Translations under genes and position numbers: made by a program | The notes under the pieces: model-generated | What the model saw: only the letters and a program-made list of their open reading frames with translations | What the model was told of the DNA's origin: nothing | Database searches by the model: none | Part shown: piece by piece, positions 10,903 to 21,324 of the stretch | Layout of the letters: each line of letters starts with the position of its first letter | How positions within the stretch are numbered: position 1 is the first letter of the stretch | From: Bradyrhizobium sp. LHD-71 | GTDB taxonomy: Bacteria; Pseudomonadota; Alphaproteobacteria; Rhizobiales; Xanthobacteraceae | NCBI RefSeq assembly: GCF_031157255.1 | Contig: NZ_JAVIFX010000011.1 | Coordinates: 1-64,000 of the forward strand | DNA: 64,000 bases | Direction: 5' to 3'

Positions 10903-12963
10903 ATGATCCAAGCCATTGTCTTCCTGCCGCTGCTCGGCGCGATCCTTGCTGGATTGATCGCGATCGTCGGCGCACATGCACGCAATCCGAGCGGCGACGA
11001 CATGGATCATGCCCACGGGCACGACCATGCGGCGCAGGCCCATGACGATCACGCGCATGACGACCACGACGATTCGCACGACCATCCGACCGAGCCCGCA
11101 GCTGCGGGCTCGCGGGCGGCCGAACTGATCACCACGGCACTGCTATTCGTCTCAATGGCGCTGTCGTGGGTGGTGCTGGTCAATGTCGGATTCCAGCATC
11201 AGGACGCGCGTATCGCGCTGGCGCCGTGGATCGAGTCCGGCGACTTGAATGTCTCGTGGTCGTTGCGGGTCGATACGCTGACCGCGGTCATGCTGGTGGT
11301 CGTCAACACAGTCTCCGCGCTCGTTCACCTCTACTCCATCGGCTACATGGCCGAGGATCCGAACCGGCCACGGTTCATGGCGTATTTGTCGCTGTTCACT
11401 TTCGCGATGTTGATGCTGGTGACGTCGGACAATCTCGTGCAGCTGTTCTTCGGCTGGGAGGGCGTGGGACTTGCGAGTTACCTGCTGATCGGTTTCTGGT
11501 TCAAGAAGCCGTCTGCCAACGCTGCGGCGATCAAGGCCTTCATCGTCAACCGCGTCGGCGACTTCGGTTTTGCGCTCGGTATCTTTGCGATCTTCATGCT
11601 GGTCGGGTCGACCGACTTCGAGACGATCTTTGCCGCAGCTCCGAGCCTGACTGGCAAGACGATCAACTTCTTCGGCTGGCACGCGGACGCGCTGACGTTG
11701 ACCTGCCTCTTGTTGTTCATGGGTGCGATGGGCAAGTCGGCGCAGTTCCTGCTGCACACTTGGCTGCCGGACGCCATGGAAGGACCCACACCGGTCTCCG
11801 CGCTGATTCACGCAGCGACCATGGTGACCGCGGGCGTGTTCATGGTGGCAAGGTTGTCGCCGTTGTTTGAGCTCGCCCCGACCGCGCAGGCCGCGGTCAT
11901 GTTCTTCGGCGCGACGACCGCCTTCTTCGCCGCCACCATCGGTCTCGTGCAAAATGACATTAAGCGCGTTGTCGCCTATTCGACCTGTTCGCAGCTCGGC
12001 TACATGTTCGTGGCGATGGGGGCGGGGGCTTATTCCGTCGGAATGTTCCACCTGTTCACCCACGCCTTCTTCAAGGCATTGCTGTTCCTGGGCTCCGGCT
12101 CGGTGATCACGGCGATGCATCATGAGCAGGACATCCGCCAGATGGGTGGCCTCTACAAGAAGATCCCGATCACCTACATCATGATGCTGGTCGGTACGCT
12201 GGCGCTGACGGGCTTCCCGCTCACCGCCGGTTACTTCTCAAAGGACGCGATCATCGAGTCCGCGTTCGTCGCGCATAACCCGTTCGCACTCTATGGCTTC
12301 ATCCTGACGGTCATCGCCGCCGCCCTGACCTCGTTCTATTCGTGGCGGCTCGTTTTCAAGACCTTCCACGGCGAGCCGCATGATCGCGAGCATTACGAGG
12401 CGGCGCATGAAAGCCCCCTGGTGATGCTCATTCCGCTGTTCGTGCTGGCGGCGGGGTCTATCCTTGCGGGCTTCCCGTTCAAGGACGTGTTCGCGGGCCA
12501 TGGAACGGAGGAGTTCTTCCGCGAGTCGTTGAAGATGAAGCCTGGGCTGCTTGATGAGATCCATCATGTTCCAGCGACGATTGCTCTTCTGCCGACGGTG
12601 ATGATGGTAATCGGCTTTGCGATCGCCTGGCTGTTCTACATCAGCCGTCCGTACCTGCCGGTCGAACTCGCAAGCCAACACCAGATGCTGTACCGCTTCC
12701 TGCTCAACAAGTGGTACTTCGACGAGCTCTACGACGCGATCTTCGTCAGACCCGCGAAGTGGCTCGGCAGGACCCTTTGGAAGAAGGGCGATGGTGCCGT
12801 GATCGACGGCTTCGGGCCCGATGGGGTATCGGCGCGTGTTCTCGACGTGACACGTAACGTCGTGCGGCTGCAGAGCGGCTACCTCTACCACTACGCCTTT
12901 GCGATGCTGATCGGCGCTGCAATGATGATTACCTGGTTCATGTTCGGCGCGGGGGCCAACTGA
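10903..12963 (+). CDS. nuoL: NADH-quinone oxidoreductase subunit L with His/Asp-rich loop
   Basis: Distal antiporter-like proton-pumping subunit, 686 residues, with the long C-terminal lateral helix region. The conserved core [16 protein letters not shown] and the [20 protein letters not shown] segment are intact. An odd feature is the loop between the first two membrane segments (about residues 35-62). It contains ten histidines and about nine aspartates, a composition typical of divalent-metal-binding loops. The rest of the protein looks ordinary. Confidence 0.96.
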   Translation: MIQAIVFLPLLGAILAGLIAIVGAHARNPSGDDMDHAHGHDHAAQAHDDHAHDDHDDSHDHPTEPAAAGSRAAELITTALLFVSMALSWVVLVNVGFQHQDARIALAPWIESGDLNVSWSLRVDTLTAVMLVVVNTVSALVHLYSIGYMAEDPNRPRFMAYLSLFTFAMLMLVTSDNLVQLFFGWEGVGLASYLLIGFWFKKPSANAAAIKAFIVNRVGDFGFALGIFAIFMLVGSTDFETIFAAAPSLTGKTINFFGWHADALTLTCLLLFMGAMGKSAQFLLHTWLPDAMEGPTPVSALIHAATMVTAGVFMVARLSPLFELAPTAQAAVMFFGATTAFFAATIGLVQNDIKRVVAYSTCSQLGYMFVAMGAGAYSVGMFHLFTHAFFKALLFLGSGSVITAMHHEQDIRQMGGLYKKIPITYIMMLVGTLALTGFPLTAGYFSKDAIIESAFVAHNPFALYGFILTVIAAALTSFYSWRLVFKTFHGEPHDREHYEAAHESPLVMLIPLFVLAAGSILAGFPFKDVFAGHGTEEFFRESLKMKPGLLDEIHHVPATIALLPTVMMVIGFAIAWLFYISRPYLPVELASQHQMLYRFLLNKWYFDELYDAIFVRPAKWLGRTLWKKGDGAVIDGFGPDGVSARVLDVTRNVVRLQSGYLYHYAFAMLIGAAMMITWFMFGAGAN

Positions 12964-12965
12964 CG

Positions 12966-14471
12966 ATGACCTGGCCCATCCTTTCCGTCGTTACTTTCCT
13001 TCCGGTCGTCGGCGCGCTGCTGATCTGGCTCAGCCGCGGCGAGGACGCGGCTGCGCAAGGCAACGCGCGCTGGATCGCGCTCTGGACCACGCTGATCACG
13101 TTCGCCGTCTCGCTGATTCTGGTGATGCAGTTCGATCCCTCGAATCCGGACTTCCAGTTCGTCGAGAAGGCGCAGTGGCTGGCGCAGGGCATTTCCTACC
13201 ACATGGGGGTGGATGGCATTTCGCTGCCGTTCGTCATTCTCACCACGGCGCTGATGCCGTTCTGCATCCTGGCCAGCTGGAAGGCGATCACCGTTCGCGT
13301 GCGCGAATACATGATGGCGTTCCTCATCCTCGAGACGCTGATGGTCGGCACGTTCTCCGCGCTGGATCTGGTGCTGTTCTACCTGTTCTTCGAGGGCGGC
13401 CTGATTCCGATGTTCCTGATCATCGGCGTGTGGGGCGGACCGCGCCGCGTCTATGCGAGCTTCAAGTTCTTCCTCTACACGCTGCTCGGTTCGGTGCTGA
13501 TGCTGCTTGCCATCATGGCGCTCTACTGGAATGCCGGGACTACCGATATTCCGACGTTGATGCGCACGGCGGTGCCGCGCAATATGCAGACCTGGGCGTG
13601 GCTTGCGTTCTTCGCGTCATTTGCGGTGAAGATGCCGATGTGGCCGGTGCATACGTGGCTGCCGGATGCGCACGTCGAGGCGCCGACCGCCGGGTCGGTG
13701 ATCCTTGCGGCCATCCTTTTGAAAATGGGCGGCTACGGCTTCTTGCGTTTCTCGCTGCCGATGTTCCCGCTGGCGTCAGCCGACTTTGCGCCGTTCGTGT
13801 TCGCACTGTCGGTGATTGCCATCGTCTACACATCGCTGGTCGCGCTGATGCAGGAGGACGTCAAGAAGCTGATTGCGTACTCATCCGTCGCGCATATGGG
13901 CTTCGTCACCATGGGGATCTTCGCCGGCAACACGCAGGGGATTGCCGGCGGCGTGTTCCAGATGGTGTCGCACGGCATCGTCTCCGGCGCGCTGTTCCTT
14001 TGCGTGGGCGTGATCTATGACCGCATGCACACCCGCGAGATCAGCGCCTATGGCGGTCTGGTCAATCGCATGCCGCTCTATGCGGTGGCGTTCATGGTGT
14101 TCACCATGGCCAATGTCGGCCTGCCCGGAACGTCCGGCTTCGTCGGTGAGTTCCTGACGCTGCTCGGTACCTTCAAGGTCAATGTCCCGACGGCGACGCT
14201 GGCGACCCTTGGCGTCATTCTGTCGGCGGCCTATGCGCTCTGGCTCTACCGCAAAGTGGTGTTCGGCGCACTGGAGAAGCCGAGCCTTGTCGGCATCAAG
14301 GATCTGACACTGCGCGAGGGCATCGTGCTCGCACCGATGGTCGCGCTGACCATCCTGTTCGGCGTCTATCCGAAGCCGGTGCTGGACATGTCGGCGGCAT
14401 CGATCCAGCAACTCGTCAGCAACTATCAGACCGCGATCTCGGCCGTGAAGGCCGCGACGCTGGTCCAATGA
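12966..14471 (+). CDS. nuoM: NADH-quinone oxidoreductase subunit M
   Basis: Second antiporter-like pump of the membrane arm, 501 residues and about 14 membrane segments. It has the conserved [20 protein letters not shown] motif with the central lysine upstream (FAVKMPMW) and the glutamate in [20 protein letters not shown]. It starts three bases after the nuoL stop. Confidence 0.97.
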   Translation: MTWPILSVVTFLPVVGALLIWLSRGEDAAAQGNARWIALWTTLITFAVSLILVMQFDPSNPDFQFVEKAQWLAQGISYHMGVDGISLPFVILTTALMPFCILASWKAITVRVREYMMAFLILETLMVGTFSALDLVLFYLFFEGGLIPMFLIIGVWGGPRRVYASFKFFLYTLLGSVLMLLAIMALYWNAGTTDIPTLMRTAVPRNMQTWAWLAFFASFAVKMPMWPVHTWLPDAHVEAPTAGSVILAAILLKMGGYGFLRFSLPMFPLASADFAPFVFALSVIAIVYTSLVALMQEDVKKLIAYSSVAHMGFVTMGIFAGNTQGIAGGVFQMVSHGIVSGALFLCVGVIYDRMHTREISAYGGLVNRMPLYAVAFMVFTMANVGLPGTSGFVGEFLTLLGTFKVNVPTATLATLGVILSAAYALWLYRKVVFGALEKPSLVGIKDLTLREGIVLAPMVALTILFGVYPKPVLDMSAASIQQLVSNYQTAISAVKAATLVQ

Positions 14472-14490
14472 GCACGCAGAGGCCACGATC

Positions 14491-15927
14491 ATGAGCTTTA
14501 CGGCCGCAGGTTACGTGCTGCTCCCGGTGTTGCCGGAACTGCTCCTGAGTGTCTGCGCGATGATCCTGTTGATGATCGGCGCCTTTAATGGCGCCCGCGC
14601 CACCAATACGATCATCGCTCTTGCGATCTTCTTCCTCGTCTGTACGGCGGCGGTGATCGTCGTGTCGCCGGGCGGAAAGGTCGAGACGTTCGGCGGCAGC
14701 TTCGTACTGGACGATTTCGCTCGCTTCCTGAAGCTGTTGACGCTTCTGGGCTCAGCGGCGACGTTGATTCTGTCGATCGAGTTCCTGCAGGACCAGTCGC
14801 GGCGGATGTTCGAATTCGCAGTGCTGGTGCTGCTGTCGACCGTCGGCATGATGATCCTCATTTCCGCCGGCGACCTGATCGCGCTTTATCTTGGACTCGA
14901 GCTGATGAGTCTGGCGCTTTACGTGGTTGCGGCAAGCCACCGCGACAACGCCAAATCCACCGAGGCCGGTCTGAAGTATTTCGTGCTCGGCGCGCTCTCG
15001 TCCGGCATGCTTCTCTACGGCGCGTCGCTGATCTACGGCTTCACCGGCACCGTGAGCTTCGCAGGGATCGCCACCGCCGCGACGGCCGGCAATGTCGGCC
15101 TGATGTTCGGCCTCGTGTTCCTGCTTGCCGGCCTGTGCTTCAAGGTCTCGGCGGTACCGTTTCACATGTGGACGCCGGACGTCTATGAAGGCGCGCCGAC
15201 ACCGGTCACCGCCTTCTTCGCCTCGGCGCCGAAGGTCGCAGCCCTTGCGGTGTTCACGCGCGTGACGATGACCGCATTTCCGGAAATCACCCATCAGTGG
15301 CAGCAAATCGTGGTGTTCGTCTCGATCGCCTCGATGGCGCTAGGCTCGTTCGCTGCAATCGGCCAGACCAACATCAAGCGGCTGATGGCCTATTCGTCGA
15401 TCGGCCACATGGGCTTCGCGCTGGTCGGGCTCGCGGCCGGGACCGCGGAGGGCGCGCAGGGCGTGCTCGTTTACATCGCGATCTACGTGATGATGACGCT
15501 CGGCACTTTTGCGATCATACTTGCCATGAAACGCAACGGCGAGGCGGTCGAAACCATCAGTGATTTTGCCGGCCTCGCGCGCACTAATCCGATGCTGGCA
15601 TTTTTCCTGGCGATGCTGTTGTTTTCGCTCGCCGGCATTCCGCCGCTCGCAGGCTTCTTCGCGAAGTTCTACGTGTTCATGGCGGCCATCAATGCCGGCC
15701 TGTTCACGCTTGCAGTGCTTGGCGTGCTGGCGAGCGTGGTCGGCGCCTACTACTATCTCTACATCGTCAAGGTGATGTACTTCGACGAGCCGATCGGCGC
15801 GGTGCAACCGATGCGCATGGAGTTGCGGTCGGTGCTTGCGGTCGCAGGCCTCTTCAACATCCTGTTCGCGGTCTATCCCGGACCGCTCGTGTCGGCGGCG
15901 TCGGCCGCTGCGAAGTCGCTGTTCTGA
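14491..15927 (+). CDS. nuoN: NADH-quinone oxidoreductase subunit N
   Basis: Third antiporter-like pump and last gene of the nuo operon, 478 residues. The motif VSAVPFHMWTPDVYEGAPTP and the membrane glutamate region GLELMSLALYV are intact. Its final base is the first base of the birA start codon, so birA is likely co-translated. Confidence 0.97.
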   Translation: MSFTAAGYVLLPVLPELLLSVCAMILLMIGAFNGARATNTIIALAIFFLVCTAAVIVVSPGGKVETFGGSFVLDDFARFLKLLTLLGSAATLILSIEFLQDQSRRMFEFAVLVLLSTVGMMILISAGDLIALYLGLELMSLALYVVAASHRDNAKSTEAGLKYFVLGALSSGMLLYGASLIYGFTGTVSFAGIATAATAGNVGLMFGLVFLLAGLCFKVSAVPFHMWTPDVYEGAPTPVTAFFASAPKVAALAVFTRVTMTAFPEITHQWQQIVVFVSIASMALGSFAAIGQTNIKRLMAYSSIGHMGFALVGLAAGTAEGAQGVLVYIAIYVMMTLGTFAIILAMKRNGEAVETISDFAGLARTNPMLAFFLAMLLFSLAGIPPLAGFFAKFYVFMAAINAGLFTLAVLGVLASVVGAYYYLYIVKVMYFDEPIGAVQPMRMELRSVLAVAGLFNILFAVYPGPLVSAASAAAKSLF

Positions 15928-16709
15928 TGGCGTTCGCCCTCGGATCGAAGGCGCAATCCGCGGGTTATCGGCTGCTTTCGTTTGACAGCATCGGCTCGAC
16001 CAACGCGGAGGGGCTCGCACGTGCGAAAGCGGGCGAGACGGGGCCGCTGTGGCTCGTAACGGACCATCAGGTCAGCGGGCGTGGGCGGCGCAACCGTGCT
16101 TGGATCTCACCGCGCGGCAATCTGGCGGCAAGCGTCCTTGAGGTGATGGCGGTGCAGCCAGCGGTGGCGGCGACGCTCGGCTTTGCTGCAGGCGTGGCGC
16201 TCGCCGAGGCGTTGCGGTCTCTCGGAGTCGAGGCGGAAGTCAAATGGCCGAACGACGTGCTGCTGCACGGCGCGAAGCTCTCCGGTATCCTGCTCGAAGC
16301 AGAGAGCCTGGCGGAGGGACGGATGGCGGTGGTGACGGGTATCGGCGTCAACGTGGTAGGCGCGCCGCAGGGCGTGCCTTATGCGGCGACGTCGCTCGCC
16401 GATGCCGGCACCGGCATTTCGGCCGAGCGGTTGTTTGCGGCGCTCTCGGATCGCTGGGCCGAGGCGCGTCAGCTCTGGGACGCAGGCCGCGGGATGGCGG
16501 GGCTTCGCAGCAAATGGCTGGCCTGCGCGGCCGGCGTCGGCCGACCGGTCACGATCCAGGTCGGCGGGCAAACAGTGGCGGGCACGTTCGAGACCATCGA
16601 TGAAAGCGGCCATCTGATCGTCGCGACCGCGGACGGACGACGCGTGCCGATCGCTTCGGGAGAGGTGTTCTTCGGCGACGCAGGCTCGAAGCCGGCAGGT
16701 GCGGCCTGA
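15927..16709 (+). CDS. birA: biotin-[acetyl-CoA-carboxylase] ligase
   Basis: Attaches biotin to the carrier protein of acetyl-CoA and related carboxylases in the cytoplasm. The product is 260 residues, the short monofunctional form without the N-terminal DNA-binding domain of the E. coli repressor, so it should not regulate biotin genes. The biotinyl-AMP loop GRGRRNR (near residue 50) and the central KWPNDVLLHGAKLSGILLE motif are visible. It overlaps nuoN upstream and rnj downstream by a base each, an arrangement shared with other Hyphomicrobiales. Confidence 0.93.
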   Translation: MAFALGSKAQSAGYRLLSFDSIGSTNAEGLARAKAGETGPLWLVTDHQVSGRGRRNRAWISPRGNLAASVLEVMAVQPAVAATLGFAAGVALAEALRSLGVEAEVKWPNDVLLHGAKLSGILLEAESLAEGRMAVVTGIGVNVVGAPQGVPYAATSLADAGTGISAERLFAALSDRWAEARQLWDAGRGMAGLRSKWLACAAGVGRPVTIQVGGQTVAGTFETIDESGHLIVATADGRRVPIASGEVFFGDAGSKPAGAA

Positions 16710-18379
16710 TGGCTCGACCGGACGAACTGACGTTCGCGCCGCTTGGCGGCATCGGCGAGATCGGCATGAACTTGTCGATCTACGGGCTTGGCAACCGCCA
16801 TCAGCGAAGCTGGATCGCGGTTGATCTCGGCGTCTCCTTCGGCGACGAGGAGCATCTGCCGGGCATCGATTTGATTCTGCCGGACATCGCCTTCCTCGAA
16901 AAGGAGCGGAAGAACCTGCTCGGTCTGGTGCTGACGCACGCGCACGAGGATCACTTCGGCGCCATCATCGATCTCTGGCCAAAGCTGCAATGCCCGATCT
17001 ATGCAACGCCGTTTTCTGCGGCGCTGCTCGCTGCCAAATGCGAGGCCGAGTTCAACTCGCCGAAGATCCCGGTGACCGTGGTGCCGCTCGGTGGACGCAT
17101 CGACATCGGCCCGTTCAACGTCGAATTCATTTCCGTCGCGCACTCGATTCCGGAATCGAACGCGCTCGCGATCCGCACCGACGTGGGTACTGTTCTGCAC
17201 ACCGGCGATTGGAAGATCGACCCGACCCCGCTGATTGGCCTGCCGACCGACGAAAAGCGGCTGCGTGAGATCGGCGAGGAGGGTGTACTGGCCCTGGTCG
17301 GCGATTCCACCAACGCCGTGCGCGAGGGCCGTTCGCCATCCGAGACCGAGGTCGCGGCCGTTCTCGCTGGCATCGTCAAATCGTCGCCCGGCCGGGTCGC
17401 CGTGACGACATTTGCTTCGAATGTCGCGCGGATGAAGGCGGTCGCGGATGCCGCGCGCGCGGCCGAGCGCGAGGTGGTCGTCATTGGCCGGGCGATGGAG
17501 CGCGTCGCACAGGTGGCGCGTGAGACCGGCTATCTCGCAGGCGTGCAGGGGTTTCGCGACGCCAGGCTCTACGGCCATTTTCCACCGGACAAGGTGCTCG
17601 CGCTCTGCACCGGCAGCCAGGGCGAGCCGCGCGCAGCGCTCGCACGCATCGCTGCGGACAATCACCCGGACGTGACGCTGAACAAGGGCGACCGGGTGAT
17701 CTTCTCCTCACGCACGATTCCCGGCAACGAGAAGGCGGTCGGCAACATCATCAATGGCCTGGTGACCCAAGGCATCGAGGTGATCACCGACCGGACGCAC
17801 CTGGTGCACGTGTCCGGCCATCCACGTCGCGACGAACTGCGCGAGATGATCTCGTGGGTGAAGCCGCAGATCCTGATTCCCGCGCACGGCGAGGCGCTGC
17901 ACCTTTCCGAACACGCAGACCTTGCGCGCAAGGCGGGCGTGCCGAAGGTGATCGTTTGCCGCAACGGCGATCTGGTCAAGCTCGGCCCCGGTGCGCCAGG
18001 TGTGATCGACGAGCTGCCTCACGGGCGCCTCTACAAGGACGGTATGCTGCTGGAAACCGAGCAGGCACGGGCGGTGGCCGAGCGGCGGCGGATGTCGTTT
18101 TCAGGCGCAGCGTTCGTAGCGCTCGCGATCACCGAGAAGGGCGAGCTTGCCGATGACCCGCAGGTCGACCTCATCGGCATTCCAGAGAAGGACCTCGACG
18201 GCAAGACGATCGACGATCGCGTCTATGACGTTGTGCTATCCACCTTCGAAAGCCTGCCGCGGGCGCGGCGGCGCGATCCCGACTCGCTGGCGGAAAGCAT
18301 CCGCCGCGCAGTGCGTGCCGAGGTCAATGCCGCATGGGGCAAGAAGCCGGTCTGCCAGGTGCAGGTGCTGACCGTCTAA
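16709..18379 (+). CDS. rnj: ribonuclease J
   Basis: Metallo-beta-lactamase/beta-CASP nuclease with 5'-3' exonuclease and endonuclease activity, involved in rRNA maturation and mRNA decay. The product is 556 residues. The zinc motif is His77-x-His79-x-Asp81-His82 (THAHEDH), with further metal ligands in HTGDWK and the beta-CASP histidine in VHVSGHPRRDELREM. The C-terminal domain of about 100 residues is present. The start overlaps the birA stop. Confidence 0.94.
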   Translation: MARPDELTFAPLGGIGEIGMNLSIYGLGNRHQRSWIAVDLGVSFGDEEHLPGIDLILPDIAFLEKERKNLLGLVLTHAHEDHFGAIIDLWPKLQCPIYATPFSAALLAAKCEAEFNSPKIPVTVVPLGGRIDIGPFNVEFISVAHSIPESNALAIRTDVGTVLHTGDWKIDPTPLIGLPTDEKRLREIGEEGVLALVGDSTNAVREGRSPSETEVAAVLAGIVKSSPGRVAVTTFASNVARMKAVADAARAAEREVVVIGRAMERVAQVARETGYLAGVQGFRDARLYGHFPPDKVLALCTGSQGEPRAALARIAADNHPDVTLNKGDRVIFSSRTIPGNEKAVGNIINGLVTQGIEVITDRTHLVHVSGHPRRDELREMISWVKPQILIPAHGEALHLSEHADLARKAGVPKVIVCRNGDLVKLGPGAPGVIDELPHGRLYKDGMLLETEQARAVAERRRMSFSGAAFVALAITEKGELADDPQVDLIGIPEKDLDGKTIDDRVYDVVLSTFESLPRARRRDPDSLAESIRRAVRAEVNAAWGKKPVCQVQVLTV

Positions 18380-18412
18380 AGGCGCGTGCCGTGCAAATTG
18401 TAGGAGCTGTCG

Positions 18413-18814
18413 ATGATCGGACGCTTGAACCATGTTGCGATTGCGGTGCCGAACGCACTGAGGGCCGCTGAGATCTATCGCGCCTGCGGCGCGCAGGTAT
18501 CGGAGGCGGTGCCGCTGCCCGAGCATGGCGTGATCACGGTGTTCGTGACGTTGCCTAACACCAAGATCGAGTTCATCGAGCCGCTCGGCGAAGCATCGCC
18601 GATCGCCAAGTTCATCGAGAAGAACGCCGACGGCGGCATTCATCATGTCTGCTATGAAGTCGACGACATTGTCGCGGCGCGCGACCAATTGAAGGCCGCC
18701 GGCGCGCGCGTGCTCGGCGATGGCGAGCCGAAGATCGGCGCCCACGGCAAGCCAGTGCTGTTCTTTCACCCGAAAGATTTCTCCGGTGCGCTGGTCGAGA
18801 TCGAACAGGTCTGA
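18413..18814 (+). CDS. mce: methylmalonyl-CoA epimerase
   Basis: Interconverts (R)- and (S)-methylmalonyl-CoA in propionate metabolism. The product is 133 residues, two VOC modules in one chain. The metal-binding His in LNHVAIAVP, the acidic ligand near KIEFIEPLGE, the IHHVCYEVDDI histidine and the terminal GALVEIEQ are seen. The mce-DUF1467-proS order is familiar in alphaproteobacteria. Confidence 0.93.
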   Translation: MIGRLNHVAIAVPNALRAAEIYRACGAQVSEAVPLPEHGVITVFVTLPNTKIEFIEPLGEASPIAKFIEKNADGGIHHVCYEVDDIVAARDQLKAAGARVLGDGEPKIGAHGKPVLFFHPKDFSGALVEIEQV

Positions 18815-18820
18815 AGTCTG

Positions 18821-19090
18821 ATGACCATTTCGTCGGCGCTCGCGATCTATTTCGTCGTCTGGTGGATCGTGCTGTTTGCGGTGCTGCCGTTCGGTGTGCG
18901 CAGCCAGCACGAAGATGGCGGCGGCGTGCAGGGGACTGACCCGGGCGCACCAGTCGTACACGGCATGGCGCGGAAGCTCATCTGGACCACGCTCGTTTCG
19001 GCCGTGCTCTTCGGTGCGGGCTTGGCGGCGCATCGCATCGGCCTGCTCAACGTCGAGAATCTGTCGCGGCTGATGGGTCTGCCGCACTGA
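18821..19090 (+). CDS. DUF1467 family membrane protein
   Basis: An 89-residue protein with two membrane segments (about residues 3-22 and 52-71) and the family hallmark FVVWWIVLFAVLPFGVRSQ at the N-terminus. Function unknown. The family is alphaproteobacterial and typically sits between mce and proS, as here. It starts six bases after mce and is probably in the same transcript. Confidence 0.87.
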   Translation: MTISSALAIYFVVWWIVLFAVLPFGVRSQHEDGGGVQGTDPGAPVVHGMARKLIWTTLVSAVLFGAGLAAHRIGLLNVENLSRLMGLPH

Positions 19091-19922
19091 GCGAGATCAC
19101 GCTTTGCAACACTGCAAAAAAAAGCAGGGCTCGGAGCCCTGCGGAACTGTGTCGACCCAATTGATCCCTGATTAGCTTGGCTTGTTCGTGCTTTGCCAGG
19201 GGTGACGCTGCTTGAGCGCGCCAGGGCTCCTCCCGAGACTTGGACCACCAGATGGGACGAGCCGAAAGGCCGAACCGATCTGAAGATTTGTTCATAGCGG
19301 AAAGATTTCGTGCTGTCACCATTTTCGGCAACATTCGTCCAAATTCGCGGCACGGCGTCGTCGGCATTTTCCCACGCAATTACGTGGAGTTGCAGTCATG
19401 ACGGAGAGCGCATGGGGCTCTCCACCGCCATGCATGGCGGCAGATGAGGCAGCATTACTGTCCCAATTCATTGCAAAGGAAGCGCGCCGCCAACGCTTGG
19501 CGCGTCGATGATGATGGCGCCTGCGGTGGCAATATGGCGTTCGTGAGGTTGCGACCTCTGAGCTTGGCGGCGAACGATTTGCCATCGTCCTATTCTGCCC
19601 CGCTGCAGTACGATCCGTCCGGCGTGAACGTTGAATGAAGCGGTTGCGGTTGCTGCGGATGGGCGGTCGCCGGTCTCGTAATCGGACAGGCGATAGCCGT
19701 GGTCTGATAGTCCAGATCGAGCGGCGTGCCCGCGAGCAGGGCCTTCGGGAAAAGGGCGCAAACGCGCGGCAACTCAGCGGCGAGGAACGTGAGAATGTCG
19801 CGAAAGCCGGCGGAAAGGCGCTCAAACGCGCTGCCAGCGGATTTCGGCCCCGTGTCCCTTGTGTTTTACCTGTCCTTCCGCTTTCAGTGGCCTTGAACAC
19901 CTCCGATTCCTGAGTTTTGACG
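19091..19922 (+). other. gene-poor gap of about 830 bases before proS
   Basis: I see no protein-coding gene I can defend here. The stretch contains an intrinsic terminator pointing to the minus strand (19116-19142), a perfect 16-bp palindrome CCGCCATGCATGGCGG at 19425-19440, and several short overlapping open frames on both strands without ribosome-binding sites or family resemblance. One is a 49-codon plus-strand frame (19252-19401) that ends in an SH3-like tail. A minus-strand RNA ending at the terminator is the best explanation for part of it. The last 50 bases should hold the proS promoter, but I cannot place it with confidence. Confidence 0.6.
19116..19142 (-). terminator. intrinsic terminator facing the minus strand
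   Basis: Read on the minus strand this is an 8-bp GC-rich stem (AGGGCTCC/GAGCCCT core, arms 19135-19142 and 19124-19131, three-base loop) followed by eight uridines (A-run 19116-19123 on the plus strand). It lies 26 bases after the DUF1467 stop but has the wrong polarity for that gene, since the A-run precedes the hairpin on the plus strand. No annotated minus-strand gene lies upstream of it. Confidence 0.75.
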
Positions 19923-21245
19923 ATGCGCCTGTCCCGTTTGTTTCTGCCGATTCTTAAAGAAACGCCGAAAGAGGCGGAAATCGCCTCGCACCGGCTGATG
20001 CTGCGCGCCGGCATGATGCGGCAGGAAGCGGCGGGTATCTACGCGCTGCTGCCGCTGGGCTTGCGCGTCCTGAACAAGATCACCGCCATCGTGCGCGAAG
20101 AGCAGAACCGCGCCGGCGGCAACGAGTTGCTCATGCCGACGATCCAGTCGGCGGAACTCTGGCGCGAAAGCGGACGCTACGACGACTACGGCAAGGAGAT
20201 GCTGCGCATCAAGGATCGCCACGAGCGCGAGATGCTCTATGGGCCGACCAACGAGGAGATGATCACCGAGATCTTCCGCGCCTACGTGCGATCCTACAAG
20301 GACCTGCCGCTGAATCTCTATCACATCCAGTGGAAGTTCCGGGACGAAGTGCGACCGCGGTTCGGCCTGATGCGCGGGCGGGAATTCCTGATGAAGGACG
20401 CATACTCGTTCGACATCGACGCGGCGGCCGCACGTCACTCCTACAACCGGATGTTCGTCGCCTACTTGCGCACCTTCGCGCGGATGGGGCTGAAGTCGAT
20501 CCCGATGGTCGCCGACACCGGCCCGATCGGCGGCGATCTCAGTCATGAATTCATCATCCTCGCTCCCACCGGCGAGAGCGAGGTGTTCTGCCATTCCGAC
20601 TACCTGACCTACGAGGTGCCGGACGAGAATGTGAACTTCGAGGACGCTACCGGACTCCAAACCATCGTCGACAAGTGGACCTCGCTCTACGCGGCAACCT
20701 CCGAGATGCACGACAGTGCGAAGTTCGAGGCTCTGCCGGAGCCGGTGCGAATGTCGGCGCGCGGCATCGAAGTCGGTCACATCTTTTACTTCGGCACGAA
20801 ATATTCCGAACCGATGCGCGCGGAGGTGACCGGGCCGGACGGCACGCCACATGCGGTGCACATGGGCTCTTATGGCATCGGCCCGACGCGACTGATCGGG
20901 GCGCTGATCGAGGCGTTTCATGATGACGCCGGCATCAAATGGCCGGAAGCAGTGGCGCCGTTCAGGGTAACCATCCTCAACCTGAAGCAAGGCGGTGCCG
21001 ATACGGACGCCGCATGCGAAAAGCTCTACCGCGACCTGTCGGGCAAAGGCATCGATGTGCTCTACGACGACACGGACAATCGGCCCGGTGCGAAGTTCGC
21101 CACCGCTGACTTGATCGGCATCCCGTGGCAGATTCTGGTCGGGCCGAAGGGGCTTGCCGACGGCAAGGTGGAGCTCAAGCGGCGGAGCGACGGCTCGCGT
21201 GAACTCTTGAGTCCTGAAGATGTGGTGGCACGACTGACGCTTTGA
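19923..21245 (+). CDS. proS: prolyl-tRNA synthetase, short alphaproteobacterial type
   Basis: Charges tRNA-Pro. The product is 440 residues, class II core plus anticodon-binding domain, without the roughly 180-residue editing insertion of the E. coli enzyme. That is typical of alphaproteobacteria, which often rely on trans-editing proteins. Motif 2 ([17 protein letters not shown]) and motif 3 ([17 protein letters not shown]) are visible. I chose ATG 19923 ([11 protein letters not shown]) rather than a TTG two codons upstream. Confidence 0.95.
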   Translation: MRLSRLFLPILKETPKEAEIASHRLMLRAGMMRQEAAGIYALLPLGLRVLNKITAIVREEQNRAGGNELLMPTIQSAELWRESGRYDDYGKEMLRIKDRHEREMLYGPTNEEMITEIFRAYVRSYKDLPLNLYHIQWKFRDEVRPRFGLMRGREFLMKDAYSFDIDAAAARHSYNRMFVAYLRTFARMGLKSIPMVADTGPIGGDLSHEFIILAPTGESEVFCHSDYLTYEVPDENVNFEDATGLQTIVDKWTSLYAATSEMHDSAKFEALPEPVRMSARGIEVGHIFYFGTKYSEPMRAEVTGPDGTPHAVHMGSYGIGPTRLIGALIEAFHDDAGIKWPEAVAPFRVTILNLKQGGADTDAACEKLYRDLSGKGIDVLYDDTDNRPGAKFATADLIGIPWQILVGPKGLADGKVELKRRSDGSRELLSPEDVVARLTL

Positions 21246-21324
21246 GTTGTGCAACCGGCGTTGCGTACGGATATGGCGCGGCATCAAACCGCCCGAATCG
21301 TGGTGAAATTTCAAGGACAATGCG

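Noticed and set aside
19444-19772. Plus-strand 64-codon (19444-19638) and minus-strand 60-codon (19590-19772) frames in the same gap
   Set aside because: They overlap other frames, have no ribosome-binding sites and no family resemblance, so I could not choose any as real.
19316-20014. 232-codon minus-strand frame in the gene-poor gap before proS
   Set aside because: Extremely Arg/Ser-rich, no Shine-Dalgarno, extends into proS, and does not look like a protein. Kept only as part of the orphan-transcript question.
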